A stretch of 64,000 nt of DNA from Prochilodus magdalenae (Eukaryota > Chordata > Actinopteri > Characiformes > Prochilodontidae): the NCBI GenBank assembly GCA_024036415.1, contig JAMWET010001298.1:227501-291500 (forward strand), given 5' to 3'. Shown here one piece after another: positions 21,600-32,263 of this stretch (its first letter is position 1; each line of letters opens with the position of its first letter). The notes below the pieces were generated by a model. It searched no databases. It saw nothing but the letters and a program-made list of their open reading frames with translations, and was not told the DNA's origin. A program made the translations under genes and the position numbers.

Positions 21600-23189
21600 C
21601 CAATTCACAAAAAAAAGTACCTTTTTTGATCGATTTTGTCCTTTTTTCCCCTGTATAATCCTCTTAGATATAATAGTTTCATGGCTACTTGGCAAAAATA
21701 CTCTCGTGAGAGCTCTACCTCCATTGCACTGCTGTGCATAACATATCGATGCTGTCGTAAGAAAAGCTTGCACTGAAATGGAACTTTATAGGACAAAAAC
21801 TTTCTAATACATGTTAATATAACAAGATTTTATTGCAGATCGTTTTCGATCATTGATTTGGTTCCATTCATGTTTGAAACATATTTTTTTGCTGTGTCAT
21901 TTAACCTGCCAGTTGAGTGAGGAGAGCTAACATACTGTGAACCTTAAACTCTGTTGTTCCTCCCTCAGATACAATTTCTCAATATGCAAAAGGGGATGGT
22001 AAACAATTCCATAAGCCTGTGCAAAAAAAAAAAAAAAAAAAACTATCAAAACAGTCTTGCGTTCATATTTACACAATATACAAAAACAATATACAATACA
22101 GCAACAGCAATAAAAAAAATAATAATTCCAGGCCATGATGGTGATGCTGGGATATTCCATACCCTCCAGCGGGCATGGCTAATCTTTATCTTTAAGCAAG
22201 GCTGCTTATTCACCAGCTTTATGATTAAATGTTCCGTTTCACCTTAAATGCTACAGCTTGTGCAGGCACGTATATGTCACTGCAGCATCATTTAATTTGG
22301 AAAATTCACAAACAAATCCGACCTTCAATTCAGAGTTGTTAGTTTTCTCTAGACAGTTAGTTTTACACAGGACAGTTTCTCTTTTGACAATATGAGACAG
22401 CTTTGTTAAACCGTTAACACTAAAAAGACTGAAGAGAGGAGCAGCTCCACCTTTAACAGCCTGTAAGTAGCAACCTTGCTGTGTAACTGTATCAGTGTTT
22501 GTTGGTTGAAACAGATCATCTTAAACTGAGAGTTTCATACTGAGGAACTTTAATTTACAGTGTGTTTGTGTCCAGATGGAAAGCAAGTAGCTAGTATAGG
22601 TAACGTTACTAGCACGCTACAGATGACTTGCATAGCTAACCAAATAGCATGAGGACTGAGCTTATTGAAATGGTGTTTAATTTTATTCTCCTGTATGCTT
22701 CTATGTGATCATCTCACAGTGTCTCACTGTAAACTAGCCTATCAGAGCAGAGCTCATCAGATTATTCATGAGCTTTTCAAAAACCAGGGAAAACAGCCAA
22801 ATCATAGAGCGTAAATGGATGTGTAAACCTCATATCTGGCCATTTTCCACCCAGGCCAAACACATACCTTCTATGTAGACATGAGAGAGCAATGTACAGT
22901 ATAATACTGAATAAATGCACTCTTTGCCAACTTTAGGACTCTAATTACATTTGAAGAGAAGACCCTTTAGGGAATCACATGTAGTTCTACTACAGTATCA
23001 CACTAGAGGACTCCTTCTGACACCTCTATATTTAATAGATAGCATACATCAAATAAAAGCATGCAAATATGTACTTGGATGTAGTATCTAATTGATAAAA
23101 GTGTTTAATACCTTCCCGAATTGAACAAAAATTGCACCCAGACTAACAAGTCTAGCCTAGAACTTTCTTTTTTTTTAACCCAGTGAAAA
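21600..23189. other. No gene; poly-A run
   Basis: AT-rich unique sequence with a 20-nt A run at 22023-22042. The A run is not preceded by a recognisable LINE or SINE body. No exon seen. Confidence 0.45.
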
Positions 23190-23660
23190 GTAAGTAAACC
23201 ATTTCATCTCACCCTTCCCTCAGCTGAAGTAATTAAAATTCTATTGGGAAGCTAATTGGAATGTTAAGATGCGAGGTTATCAGACCCTACAAGCCTGGCG
23301 AATTCAACACCTAAATTGACCCTTTGCCATTGTGAATTGCCCATGGGCTGTGCGGCCGGCCCTCTTGTTGTGTGGTCCCGCTTAGGGTCCTCATTACAGG
23401 GGGGTTTGTCAGGGGAGAGGCGCTGTACTGGATGAGAGAGTTTGAATAAGGCTTGTTTGAATTCATAATTGTGCCTGGCTGAAGGGGGAGATTTGTAAAG
23501 CAAGGCAAGGTTCATTGTTTGGCTTGTGCGAGTCCAGCGGAGGGTGTGAGGCAGCTCAAAGCTAATGTAATCTAAGCTATTAGAGAGGGTTAATTAGGAG
23601 GGATGAGAGAGAGAGAGGGAGTGGGAGAGTGAGGGAGAGAAAAGCCTTTTGGGAGTCATT
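23190..23660. promoter_or_regulatory. Candidate conserved noncoding island
   Basis: Repeat-free, complex block with GAAGTAATTAAAATTC, GAAGCTAATTGGAATG and TTGAATTCATAATTG words and a GC-rich centre. It ends in a GA-rich stretch (about 23605-23640). No splice-supported frame; enhancer status is inferred. Confidence 0.3.
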
Positions 23661-26631
23661 AGAAGGCTTTCAGTGCTGGTATTGCTGCTGTCATTACGGT
23701 TCTCTTACTGGGAAATAAAAGCAAAAAAAAAAAAAACACTGAGAAAAATGCAGAGAAGCCTTGGCTCGCTGTCTCACTGTGAAAGATTTGTGGAATTCCT
23801 AGAAGGCCGCTTGGTAACAGCTATAGCCAGTTGTGGACTTGTGAATGTGATACGTCTCTGAGCATGATACATCTCATGATACATCTCACCATTGTCTGAA
23901 AATGAGAAGACATTCTGATTTGTAGAGCTGGACCTGAGTATTCAGCTGCTCAGAGATTCATTGGTTGGGTAGATCTTTGGTGTTTTATTTCAGATTCCAG
24001 GTTTTTTTCTTTGTAGGCTTTTAATGATGGCAAAATGTTTTAATGTTTAGTTTCTCAAGAGACACTTGGACACCTCCTGGTGAAAGTCCATAACACTGCT
24101 CAGTTTATAATTTGCTGAAAACTGTGAAACACAGTAAGAAGAAACACAGCCTCTCCAGCACCAACAGTTACAAACACAACCTTCTGCTCTACATTGGAAA
24201 GCCCACCTCTCTAACTGTATTCAGACTCTTAAACAGAAAGGTCTTTGTACACATGAACTCAAAACAGCCCAACATAAACATTTCTTCCCTTCTTCTTATT
24301 AAAAAAAACAACTACTGCAATTAACGCAGTGTGGAAACACTGGAGTTCGTTTTGTCCGTTCTTGTGTTCCATGAAGTGCTAGATACCCCACTGACTATTG
24401 TCCCTTGAACACCATTAGGTGAGGCTAGTGGGCCTATTAGATGGAGCAAAGCTTAAGGAAACAGACAGCAGCCCCAGCTGTAATGGGACAGAGGAACGAC
24501 CTGCACAAAGAGAAATTATCCAAAATGGGGGGGGGTGGGGGGTGCAGATTAGAGCAGATAAGTTGTGGCTGACTTTCTCAGCCATGTACAGTTTAATTGT
24601 TTGCTTTGCTATGAAGTTAATAGTTATTTGATTAGTTAGTTAGTTAGTTAGTTAGTTAGGTTACTTTTAATTAAGTTTTGAATGCCATAAAGAGCTGTAT
24701 TTTAGAACAGGGTTTAACGTATTTTGTTTAGTGTTATTTAAAAACAAATGACATACTTCCTCTGTAGGTGGCCTGCCATTGTGGTACTGTGTGGGTGTCA
24801 TATGGTAGCACTGGAGTTATGTCATTCTAGCTAAATCTGGAAAAGCTGAATGATATGCCTTTAAATGATTTATTGCTCTGTTTTAAATAATAAATAAGGT
24901 GTTTTGCTTAGTTTTACATTTGAATGGTATTTATACATGCACATCATATAAAGGGAAGGGCCCTGTATGTCTTAACAGTTAGGGTTCACTTTAAGAGGGA
25001 ATGAAAGGAGTAACTGGTGATCATTCTTGTTTTCAGTTTGTGTGAAACAAATAATTGTTCTGCTTCAAAACTTGACCAGCAAAAAAGGTTTAGTGTCCAT
25101 TGTTGGAATTCTTTGAAACAGCCAGAGTAGAGTCTCCAGTGCTTGTAACATACACATATTCTGGGAAACATAGGCACCTAAAAACAGTTCAGTTCACCAT
25201 ATTATTCAATATCACATATTGTATAAACCGGTTCAAATTGGACCTTTGTCTTCTTTGGAGACTATAGCTTAGCCACATTTTATATAAGGCAGAGTAAGCT
25301 AGACTAGACTAGAATTTGCTAATAATTTTATTATATAAGTAATAATTTTGCTTACTAATACTTGGTATATACTTGTAATATTTGTTAAAGAATAAGAATG
25401 GGACTAAGTCACTGTTATAGACGTGTCTGTCTCGTGACTGGAGGGTTATATAGGGCCTAAAAATAGGAGCTGCTGCTTGAGTCAGTGAACTCCAGGCCCT
25501 TACAGTAATGTTTCAGAAATTGCTGGTAAGCCTCCCATTTGGATGGTGGCATCTGATATCATTAAGCAGTCATCAAGTAGTCATTTTCAGGTGCCTTGTA
25601 ATCTTTAACCTTGATGGCCTATTCAGGAAATGACTTGCTTGCCATGATTGCGGCTCCTTTGTCTAAGCATATCTTGATTTACCAAACTAAATTTTCAGAC
25701 ACTTTACTAGATCCGTTACACCTGCTGGCCTCAGCTGGTCACGATGAAGTTACTGGTAATCAGAGACATCATGTGGAAAACAGCGAGCAATCAGGAGAAT
25801 GTTTTGGTGTTTTGATTAGCTAATGAGGCAACTGCAGATGTTGCTGTGGTTGGGATTTTGTAGGCACGGCAAGTGTATCAGTGTAGATACTGCAGCGACA
25901 CGGTCTACACGATCTACATCACCTGTTCTGTTTTTTTTTTTTATGTATTTAAAAACCAAGCTGGGTTTAATCTGTAATGCATCACCTTTCCCACTGTGTG
26001 TAAACTCTTTGAGGTCAGTTTTACTAAGTGGTTTAGTAAGTGGTTCACGCTGCTTACACAGAACACTAAAGCTGTCAACTGCACATGTACATTTCTGCAC
26101 CATGCCCACTTAATTTATAGCTGTAAAAGCTTGTGTTATACATATACAGTACCGAACACTGCTGTGTTTATTTTATTCCCAGTGAAAACAGTCATTATGT
26201 ACAAGATACGGGAAACATTAAGTTTTACAGGCCTTTTATTGAACAGCAGCATGGGAGAATCGCTGCTCAGCGACCCTTAAGCTTAGGGCGTATAGGTCAT
26301 TACAGGTTGCACAGACGGGTCGACTTGTCAACCTAACATTTTAATCTTGACTGATTATGCAACATGGAAGTCTTGGGGAAAATAAAAGGTGAGGAGGCTA
26401 ATCATTTCAGGGTAACGATACATGTGCATTGTACTGATCTGCAGGATGGGCCTTATTCTACCTTTCGCTGCTGACCTGTGGTGCTTCAAAGATCAGATAT
26501 TGAATGATATTGTCTTCAATTCCTGAAGACTACAACAGTATGTCATGTGGGAGCATAATGGTCTATAACCGTATAAACTCTCATATCAGTTACTGTTATG
26601 TCTTTGCCTAGTTATGGCTTTAAATATTTCT
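23661..26631. other. 3-kb stretch without recognised genes
   Basis: Unique AT-rich DNA. It holds a G-rich run at about 24526-24542, a (TTAG)n microsatellite at 24632-24659 and a MEF2-like CTAAAAATAG at about 25458. No exon, RNA gene or defined transposon was found. Confidence 0.45.
24632..24659. repeat. (TTAG)n microsatellite
   Basis: Seven tandem TTAG units. Confidence 0.85.
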
Positions 26632-26654
26632 CTCTGAATCAGAATCAAGCTTTA

Positions 26655-27186
26655 CAGGGGTTGGACAATGAAACTGAAACACTTGGTTTAAACCACAGTC
26701 ATTTATTAGTATGGTGTAGGGCCTCCTTTTGCGGCCAATACAGCGTTGGTTCGTCTTGGGAATGACATATACTGCGTCCTGCACAGTGGTCAGAGGGATT
26801 TTAAGCCATTCTTCTTGCAGGATAGTGGCCAGGTCACTACGTGATGCTGGTGGAGGTTCGTCCTTCTTGGTGGTATGCTCACATTACCCTGGATACTGTG
26901 GCTCTTGATACATCACAAAGACTTGCTGTCTTGGTCACAGATGCGCCAGCAAGACGTGCACCAACAATCTGTCCTCTTTTGAACTCTGGTATGTCACCCA
27001 TAATGTTGTGTGCATTGCAGTATTTTGAGCAGAACTGTGCTCTTACCTGCTAACTGAACCTTCACACTCTGCTCTTACTGGTGCAATGTGCAATTAATGA
27101 AGACTGGCCACCAGGCTGGTCCAATTTAGCCATGAGACCTCCCACACTAAAATGACAAGTGTTTCAGTTTCATTGTCCAACCCCTG
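26655..27186 (-). mobile_element. Tc1/mariner internal-deletion derivative with perfect 31-bp TIRs
   Basis: The ends 26655-26685 and 27156-27186 are exact inverted repeats of 31 bp (outer bases CAGGGGTTGGACAATG), flanked by TA on both sides. The interior, read on the minus strand, joins the start of a Tc1 transposase (26879-27001) to its end, which reads ASRSDLATILQEEW then IPLTTVQDAVYVIP. The whole catalytic core is missing. The element inserted into the 3' tail of the LINE, so it is the younger of the two. Perfect terminal repeats suggest fairly recent mobilisation by a related transposase. Confidence 0.92.
26879..27001 (-). pseudogene. Tc1 transposase N-terminus (40 codons)
   Basis: Intact start and 40-codon frame: [20 protein letters not shown] continuing [20 protein letters not shown], then TGA at 26879-26881. 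This is the first helix-turn-helix of the paired-like DNA-binding domain, which in full-length relatives binds the terminal repeats. The catalytic domain is deleted. A truncated DNA-binding peptide could in principle be made, but no expression signal is visible. Confidence 0.8.
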
Positions 27187-27451
27187 TATTTGCCAAGTAT
27201 GTTCACACAAACAAGGAATTTGTCTTAAGGTACAGTAGCTCACAGGGGAACAACGTTACACGCAGTACAAACACACACACCTTACATAACTTACATACCT
27301 GTAAACCTTACATTAGGTGTAGCTGTATATGTATATTAACGTGCTGAGTGCAGCAGTCCGGATGTAGAGGCAGATTAAGAAACACCACTCTGAGACAGTC
27401 AGGACAGAGGATGGGGTGTTGTGTGATACTGTTAATGAAGCAGATAAATGT

Positions 27452-28170
27452 TCAGCTGTTCATAATTGTGATGGCATGTGGGAAGAAACTTCTCTCTAGC
27501 CTGGTTGTCTTGATCCTCATTTGTCTAAAGTGCTGGCCTGAGGGAAGACTGTGGAACAGGGTGGCCAGGGTGTGATGGATCAGTGATGATCTTCTCTGCA
27601 CGCTTCCTGGTTCTGGAAGTGTTCAGATCCAGCAGAGTGGGTAGTTTGACTCCAGTGGTCTTCTCTGCAGACCTGATGAGGCATTGCTGTCTGTGAGTGT
27701 CATATTTGGTGGCTGAGCTGCCACACACTGTGATGGACGTGGTGCTAACAGATTCTATGGTGGCAGTGTAAAACTGTACAGCGAGCTCCTGGGACAGGAT
27801 GAACCTCAGCTGACGCAGAAAGTACATCCTCTGTTGGACTTTCTTGATGATGGAGCTGGTGTTGCAGTCCCACTTCAGGTCCTTGGTGAGTGTCGTACCC
27901 AAGAACTTGTGAGACTCCACAGCCATCACAGTTCTGTCCCGGATGGCGAGTGCTGGATGGGCTGGAGGGCTTCTTCTGAAGTCCACTGTCATCTCCACTG
28001 TTTTTGCTGTGTTCAGCTCCTGGTTGTTCTGGTTGTTCCAGGGGACAACCTGATCAACTGTCCATCTGTAGGCAGACTTGTCATTGTCCTGAATGAGACC
28101 AATGACTGTCACACTGTCTGCAAACTTCAGGATTTTGACGGAGGGGACCACAGAGGTGCAAGCAAGTGCC
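27452..28170 (-). pseudogene. LINE reverse transcriptase, C-terminal half, inactive
   Basis: Frame at 28151-27525 reads VPSVKILKFADSVTVIGLI, then VDFRRSP, FLGTTLTKDLKWD, VQQRMYFLRQLR and DPSHPGHP. These are the palm and thumb regions of an L2/Rex1-type reverse transcriptase that would copy the element's RNA at a nicked target. The catalytic FADD motif is FADS, a loss of an essential aspartate. A one-base frameshift near 27560 breaks the end: the next frame continues LFHSLPSGQHFRQ and ends FFPHAITIMNS with a stop at 27452-27454, the normal C-terminus. Truncation, the frameshift and the FADS change make it non-functional. Confidence 0.85.
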
Positions 28171-28189
28171 TATACTAGGTTGCCTAGTG

Positions 28190-28340
28190 TGTGCCTAAGT
28201 CAGATACAAATGTGAGAGATTTTGGGGTTTGTATCTCCAGTTTCCTAAGATCTAGCCATATGATTCTGGGCTTGAAAGGGCAAGTCGTGTCCTACTGGCC
28301 TGTAGAGTTTGACTTTGTCACAGATGTGCTGTGTAAACCC
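28190..28340. repeat. Unclassified old interspersed repeat, copy 1
   Basis: Shares 'cagatacaaatgtg' and a diverged 'gattctgggcttgaaaggg...' stretch with 46105-46215. Identity is low (estimated by eye at around 60%). The class is unknown. Confidence 0.35.
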
Positions 28341-28641
28341 TAATAGACATACAGCTATACTTCCCTGTTGACACACACACCCCTCACAACTCTCCAGTAT
28401 CTCAACACAGCACAAAACAAGTAATATGAAATAGCTGTTAAACCGAAGCAACAATAAATGTCTTTTCTCACCGGTAGTGCTGTGCCTCCTCCATCCCATC
28501 TACAGTAGCTAAAGAAGATGAGGAGATTAAACAGCACACCAACAACTTACAAAAACTGAAAATTAAATGGGACCTAGGTTCAAAATCTGACTGCCACCAT
28601 CAGATAAACAGCACTTAAAGCTTCTTTGAAAGAGGAAATTA
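28341..28641. other. No feature recognised
   Basis: Unique sequence between an old repeat and a MITE. Confidence 0.4.
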
Positions 28642-28886
28642 GTAACACTTTACATTATGTGTCGACTAACTAACAAGAAGTGATATGTTTACAACGTCTA
28701 CAATGCTGAACTAATGTTAAGTAGACATGTAAAAAGTATATATGTAACCACGTGTTTACATGTTAGGTTAAGGCTTGTAAAGGTTGTTGCATGTTTTCTT
28801 AACATCAGTTAACCATTGTTAATGTATCACTGTTAACTAATGCAGTAGCTAATGTTAGTTAGTCAACACTTACTGTAAATTGTTAC
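28642..28886. mobile_element. MITE with GTAACACTTTAC-type ends
   Basis: The ends 28642-28674 and the reverse complement of 28854-28886 agree at about 28 of 33 positions; both read GTAACA.TTTACA near the outside and GACTAACTAAC inside. There is no coding capacity. Same family as 7776-8350 and 51287-51433. The transposase superfamily cannot be told from the ends alone. Confidence 0.7.
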
Positions 28887-29290
28887 TCGAAAATCTGGTT
28901 CTGTTCTGAAACAGCTTTCATGCCGAGAAAACAGCTTGATGCTATGGGTCAGAAAGGACGTGTAGCTGACAAGATGCCAGAGAAAAGAAAATGGACGAAA
29001 CAAAAATGAATAAATGCTTCCCTTGAACACAGAAAGTGGACATTTACATCGAATTGGCTGTCCACATTTTGTTTTTGGACTGTTTGGAATGTGTGAAGCA
29101 CAACATGCAACCAGTGTTTAAGACTGACCTTTGGAGGTGTAGAAAAATATCCTCCAGATTTCTTGTAAAAACCTGAAAGCAAGGCTCCTGAAAGAGATGT
29201 AAACTGTAATGAAAGAAAAGACTGGACACACTAAAAATGTATTTAATAAGTTGTTGGGACTTTTCTGATTTTCTGTGCAATGTTCTGCTA
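28887..29290. other. No feature recognised
   Basis: Unique sequence with no exon or repeat seen. Confidence 0.4.
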
Positions 29291-29513
29291 TTTACATTCA
29301 AGGCATTTAGCAGACGCTCTTATCCAGAGCAACTTACAACCGTGCTTAGTGTTCCGTTGGATAACATTCCAGCTAGTACAAGAAATTTAGAGTTTAAAAC
29401 TCACCACGAACTCGGACACTGTCCGAACAGGGGGCCAGTGCTGGTACCTAGAGATTAATAGACAGACATATATAAAGCAAAAAGAGCACTACCTGGCAAC
29501 CCCAGCCCAGTGC
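29291..29513. repeat. Interspersed repeat with 'catttagcagacgctctt' start, copy 1
   Basis: Begins 'catttagcagacgctctt' followed by ATCCAGAGCAACTTACAA, a phrase shared by many fish short repeats. It ends 'caaccccagcccagtgc'. It aligns along its whole length with 32035-32263, and the last 60 bp or so are almost identical. Probably SINE-like or a nonautonomous element; the class is not certain. Confidence 0.75.
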
Positions 29514-29919
29514 ATTTTACTGATGATGAAAAATAGACTATTGATAATAGACTAAAGATTAATGACTAATTGAATAAAAAGATAGTACTTCATAGGTGAT
29601 TTGACAAATGAATTAGACTCCTGCACAGTATCTACCATGAAACTGCTCTAGACCTCTACACTTACATCACTAGAGGAATCACTAGTGTTCGTATGAAGAA
29701 CAGTTTTAAAGCTTTGGCACCTGCGCAGACTCTGCATAGATTGCTGCAGAACTACAGGTCTAAGCCAAAGACAGTTGAGGAACAGAGATTTTAAGACTGT
29801 AGTGTCATCGGCCATCGAGAATCTTTGCTTTGAATGAATTCATATGATCTAATCTCCATTCGGTATTGATAAATCACCTACTGCAGTCTAATTTTGTTTT
29901 GTTTCTTGTTTCTGTTTAG
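29514..29919. other. No gene; sequence leading to a candidate splice acceptor
   Basis: Unique sequence ending in a T-rich polypyrimidine tract with CTAAT as a possible branch point near 29888-29892. Confidence 0.4.
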
Positions 29920-30591
29920 CTTTTTCTCCCGACCTTAGTGGTCGTGGTGGAGGGGGGGGAGAAGCCCTGCCAGCCCAGAAGACTTATTCCCTCAATTTAA
30001 CAGCAGTCTGAGGTGTTTCTCCTGCATCATCGGATCAATGAAAAGTAAATAGCCTACACTTCTTGTTTCACGGTGCAGTATTGATCTTTCCTCAGCTTTT
30101 GCTTCCCCTGTTTCCCCCGCCGTCTCGTGTCTTTCAACCCCAGGGATGGTGCTGATTGCCATAGATTGGACAAGCTAACAAGCGCATGATGAGGAACCGG
30201 CTGGTTCTTCTCGCTTTCTTTCATTTTATGGAAGTCTCCGGGACAGACACACGTTCAGCGTAGATGGACTCCAAACCGTGGATGTGCACAGCTCCCATGT
30301 CTATACTTCACTTTGAGGCTTTTTCTCCCCCCCTTCGTTTCTCCTACCGTCTCGTCTAGGTCTTTCATCCTCCCCTGCAAGGACGTATTTTGTGGAATTT
30401 TTGTGACGCTGGACCAGTGGAATACTTACCGATCGATAGATTGATGGATGCCGGTGGTCTAAATCCAAAACTTTGTTCCTTTCTAGTTGGAGTTACGTTT
30501 GTTCCTGAGGCTCGGAGAGAGTGTGTCAGGTGGCCTGCGGAGATCGACGCTCACTGTTTGCATTAGAGGATGGGAGGGTTGCTGCTTTTGG
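29920..30591 (+). other. Candidate non-coding (5' UTR-like) exon
   Basis: A T-rich tract ends in TCTGTTTAG at 29919 (acceptor). Donor GTGAGT starts at 30592 after TTTTGG. The 672 bp between are complex, repeat-free, and unlike the AT-rich flanks. No frame is open throughout, so it would be a non-coding exon: a distal 5' UTR exon of a gene outside the window, or a lncRNA exon. A small frame at 30186-30263 encodes MMRNRLVLLAFFHFMEVSG and six more residues, resembling a signal peptide but stopping at once. Splice sites this good do arise by chance; RNA evidence is needed. Confidence 0.3.
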
Positions 30592-31063
30592 GTGAGTGTA
30601 ATGCTGTGTTCAAGCTGTCTCACGTTTAGTCTGCTCTTGATTAGCCAATATCACATGGGTGGAGATTATACATGCATAAACAGGCAGACTACACTGTCTT
30701 TAGTGAATTGTGTGAGTAATCAGCAGTGTAGCTCTGTATTGCTCAGTGGATGCAGAAATATTTTGATAATCTGGATGAGGTTTGAGTTCCATGAATATAG
30801 CTCCACAACTTACACCACTAAAATCAAAGGCTCCTGAAGCATTCTTGGGAGCGATGCCGCACAAGAATCACTTTTGATCCCAAAAAGGAGACGAAGGTTC
30901 TTTAAAGAATCCATTTTATAAATCACTTGTGAGTGTGAGGAAAACCCAGCATGATGTAATGTTTTATGTCAGTTGGAGGGTTTTGCTAAACCCTTATGTC
31001 CCATTAAAGAACCATTAAGGAACCTTTATTTTTGAACATTTTGACACTGTACATGTCCTAGAC
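30592..31063. other. No gene; weak AAAGAACC inverted motifs
   Basis: Contains 'ggttctttaaagaatcc' and 'aaagaaccattaagg' in opposite orientation (about 30893-31025), possibly a small MITE, not delimited. Confidence 0.35.
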
Positions 31064-31290
31064 TTAGAGGTGAGCGATATAGTAAAAATGTACTATCATG
31101 ACATTTCAAGACATTTTTACATTGTGCAAGAATAACAATGTTTGGTTTTTAAAATAATTATTAAAACTATAAATGCAAAGATTTCAAGAATAAATATTAT
31201 AAAATATGTTGCACCTGAAAAAAAAAAGCTGAAAAGTTGTGGTGTAATTTATCACAATAACGATAAATACCATCATATCGCCCACCCCTT
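31064..31290. mobile_element. Candidate MITE with GGTGRGCGATAT ends
   Basis: The left end GAGGTGAGCGATAT and the right end ATATCGCCCACCCC are inverted versions of the fish 'gggtgggcgatat' motif. The interior is AT-rich and non-coding. I recall the motif from hAT-like nonautonomous elements; that assignment is from memory. Confidence 0.5.
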
Positions 31291-32034
31291 CCTTGACTTT
31301 CATATTATAATAGTCTTTCAGCAGAGCCTCTTTGCCTTGTAGCCTTATCTTACCTGTAATAAATGCTTTCATTTTTTGCCTAAGCCCTGTACAATAGTCT
31401 TTCTTGCTCACCTGCATGAGTTATAATCTTTGGCCCGCTTTGCATGCCATACATTAGGTTTATTTGAGCCGGATGACAGTTATAACTAGGCCTATTAGGT
31501 AACCCTCAGGGTCCCCTTAGCCTTGATTTGAGCACCATTAATTTTCTATTATGGAGTGCTAAGGATGTTCCTTGCTGTTCTAGCTCACCTGTGATAAAGA
31601 GTCACAGACCAATTGTGGACTTGGCTGGGGTGTGTTGTGGGGTTTGGAGCGTCCCTCCGGGAGGTCATTTATTATTTGCAGATATTGATTTGACAAAGAG
31701 GGCAAGGCGAGCGACGCTGCTGTTGACTTAGACCTGGGCCCCAGGATGTTTCACTCACTCTGCACTGGTCAGTACTTACTTTAGACTGTTTTCCTTCATG
31801 AAAATTTTGAAAATTTGCCAAGAATTTGTGCAGGTCGGTTCACCCAACCACAAAGGAGTGAAGTGAAAATCTGCTTGCATGATAGTGAGTTGTGTAAATT
31901 CAAATAACAATTTCCTTTTCAGGAGTTAAACTGAGTGATCTGAGCTATGGGAAGGAAGGGCTGGTTTACTGATGTTATAATATGGACTGGAATGCAGCCA
32001 TTTAAATTACTGAGTGAGTGAATTGAATCTGGCC
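31291..32034. other. No feature recognised
   Basis: Unique sequence with no supported exon or repeat. Confidence 0.45.
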
Positions 32035-32263
32035 ATTTACATTTACATATATGCATTTAGCAGACGCTCTTATCCAGAGTGACTTAAAACCGTGCTTAGT
32101 GTTCCGTTGGATAGTATTCCAGCTAGTACAGGAAGTGTAGAGCCTAAAACTCACCATGAGCTCAGACACTGCCCGAACAGGGGGCCAGTGCTGATACCTA
32201 AAGATTAATAGACAGACATATATAAAGCAAAAAGAGCACTACCTGACAACCCCAGCCCAGTGC
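32035..32263. repeat. Interspersed repeat with 'catttagcagacgctctt' start, copy 2
   Basis: Direct-oriented relative of 29291-29513, offset about 2750 bp. Shares 'gtgttccgttggata', 'gggggccagtgct' and the 3' block 'gacagacatatataaagc'. Differences are scattered substitutions and a short insertion at the start. Confidence 0.75.

Larger units (their letters stand above)
26632..28175 (-). mobile_element. 5'-truncated LINE (L2/Rex1-like), interrupted by a Tc1 derivative
   Basis: Minus-strand non-LTR retrotransposon. The 3' part of its reverse transcriptase ORF lies at 27452-28170 and a 3' UTR follows. The tail is 'agacaaattccttg', 'gaacatacttggcaaa', then 'gattctgattcag', the usual fish L2-type tail. 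The tail is split at 26653-26654/27187-27188 by a Tc1 derivative; removing it and one TA makes the tail continuous. The 5' end is lost in the reverse transcriptase domain just upstream of the catalytic motif, as in most LINE copies. The 3' UTR at 56200-56610 is another copy of the same family. Confidence 0.85.

Noticed and set aside
22023..22042. Poly-A run as the tail of a processed pseudogene or retroposon
   Set aside because: No gene-derived or LINE/SINE body precedes it and no target duplication was found.
24632..24659. TTAG repeat as an insect-like telomeric motif
   Set aside because: Seven simple four-base units in a vertebrate window are an ordinary microsatellite.
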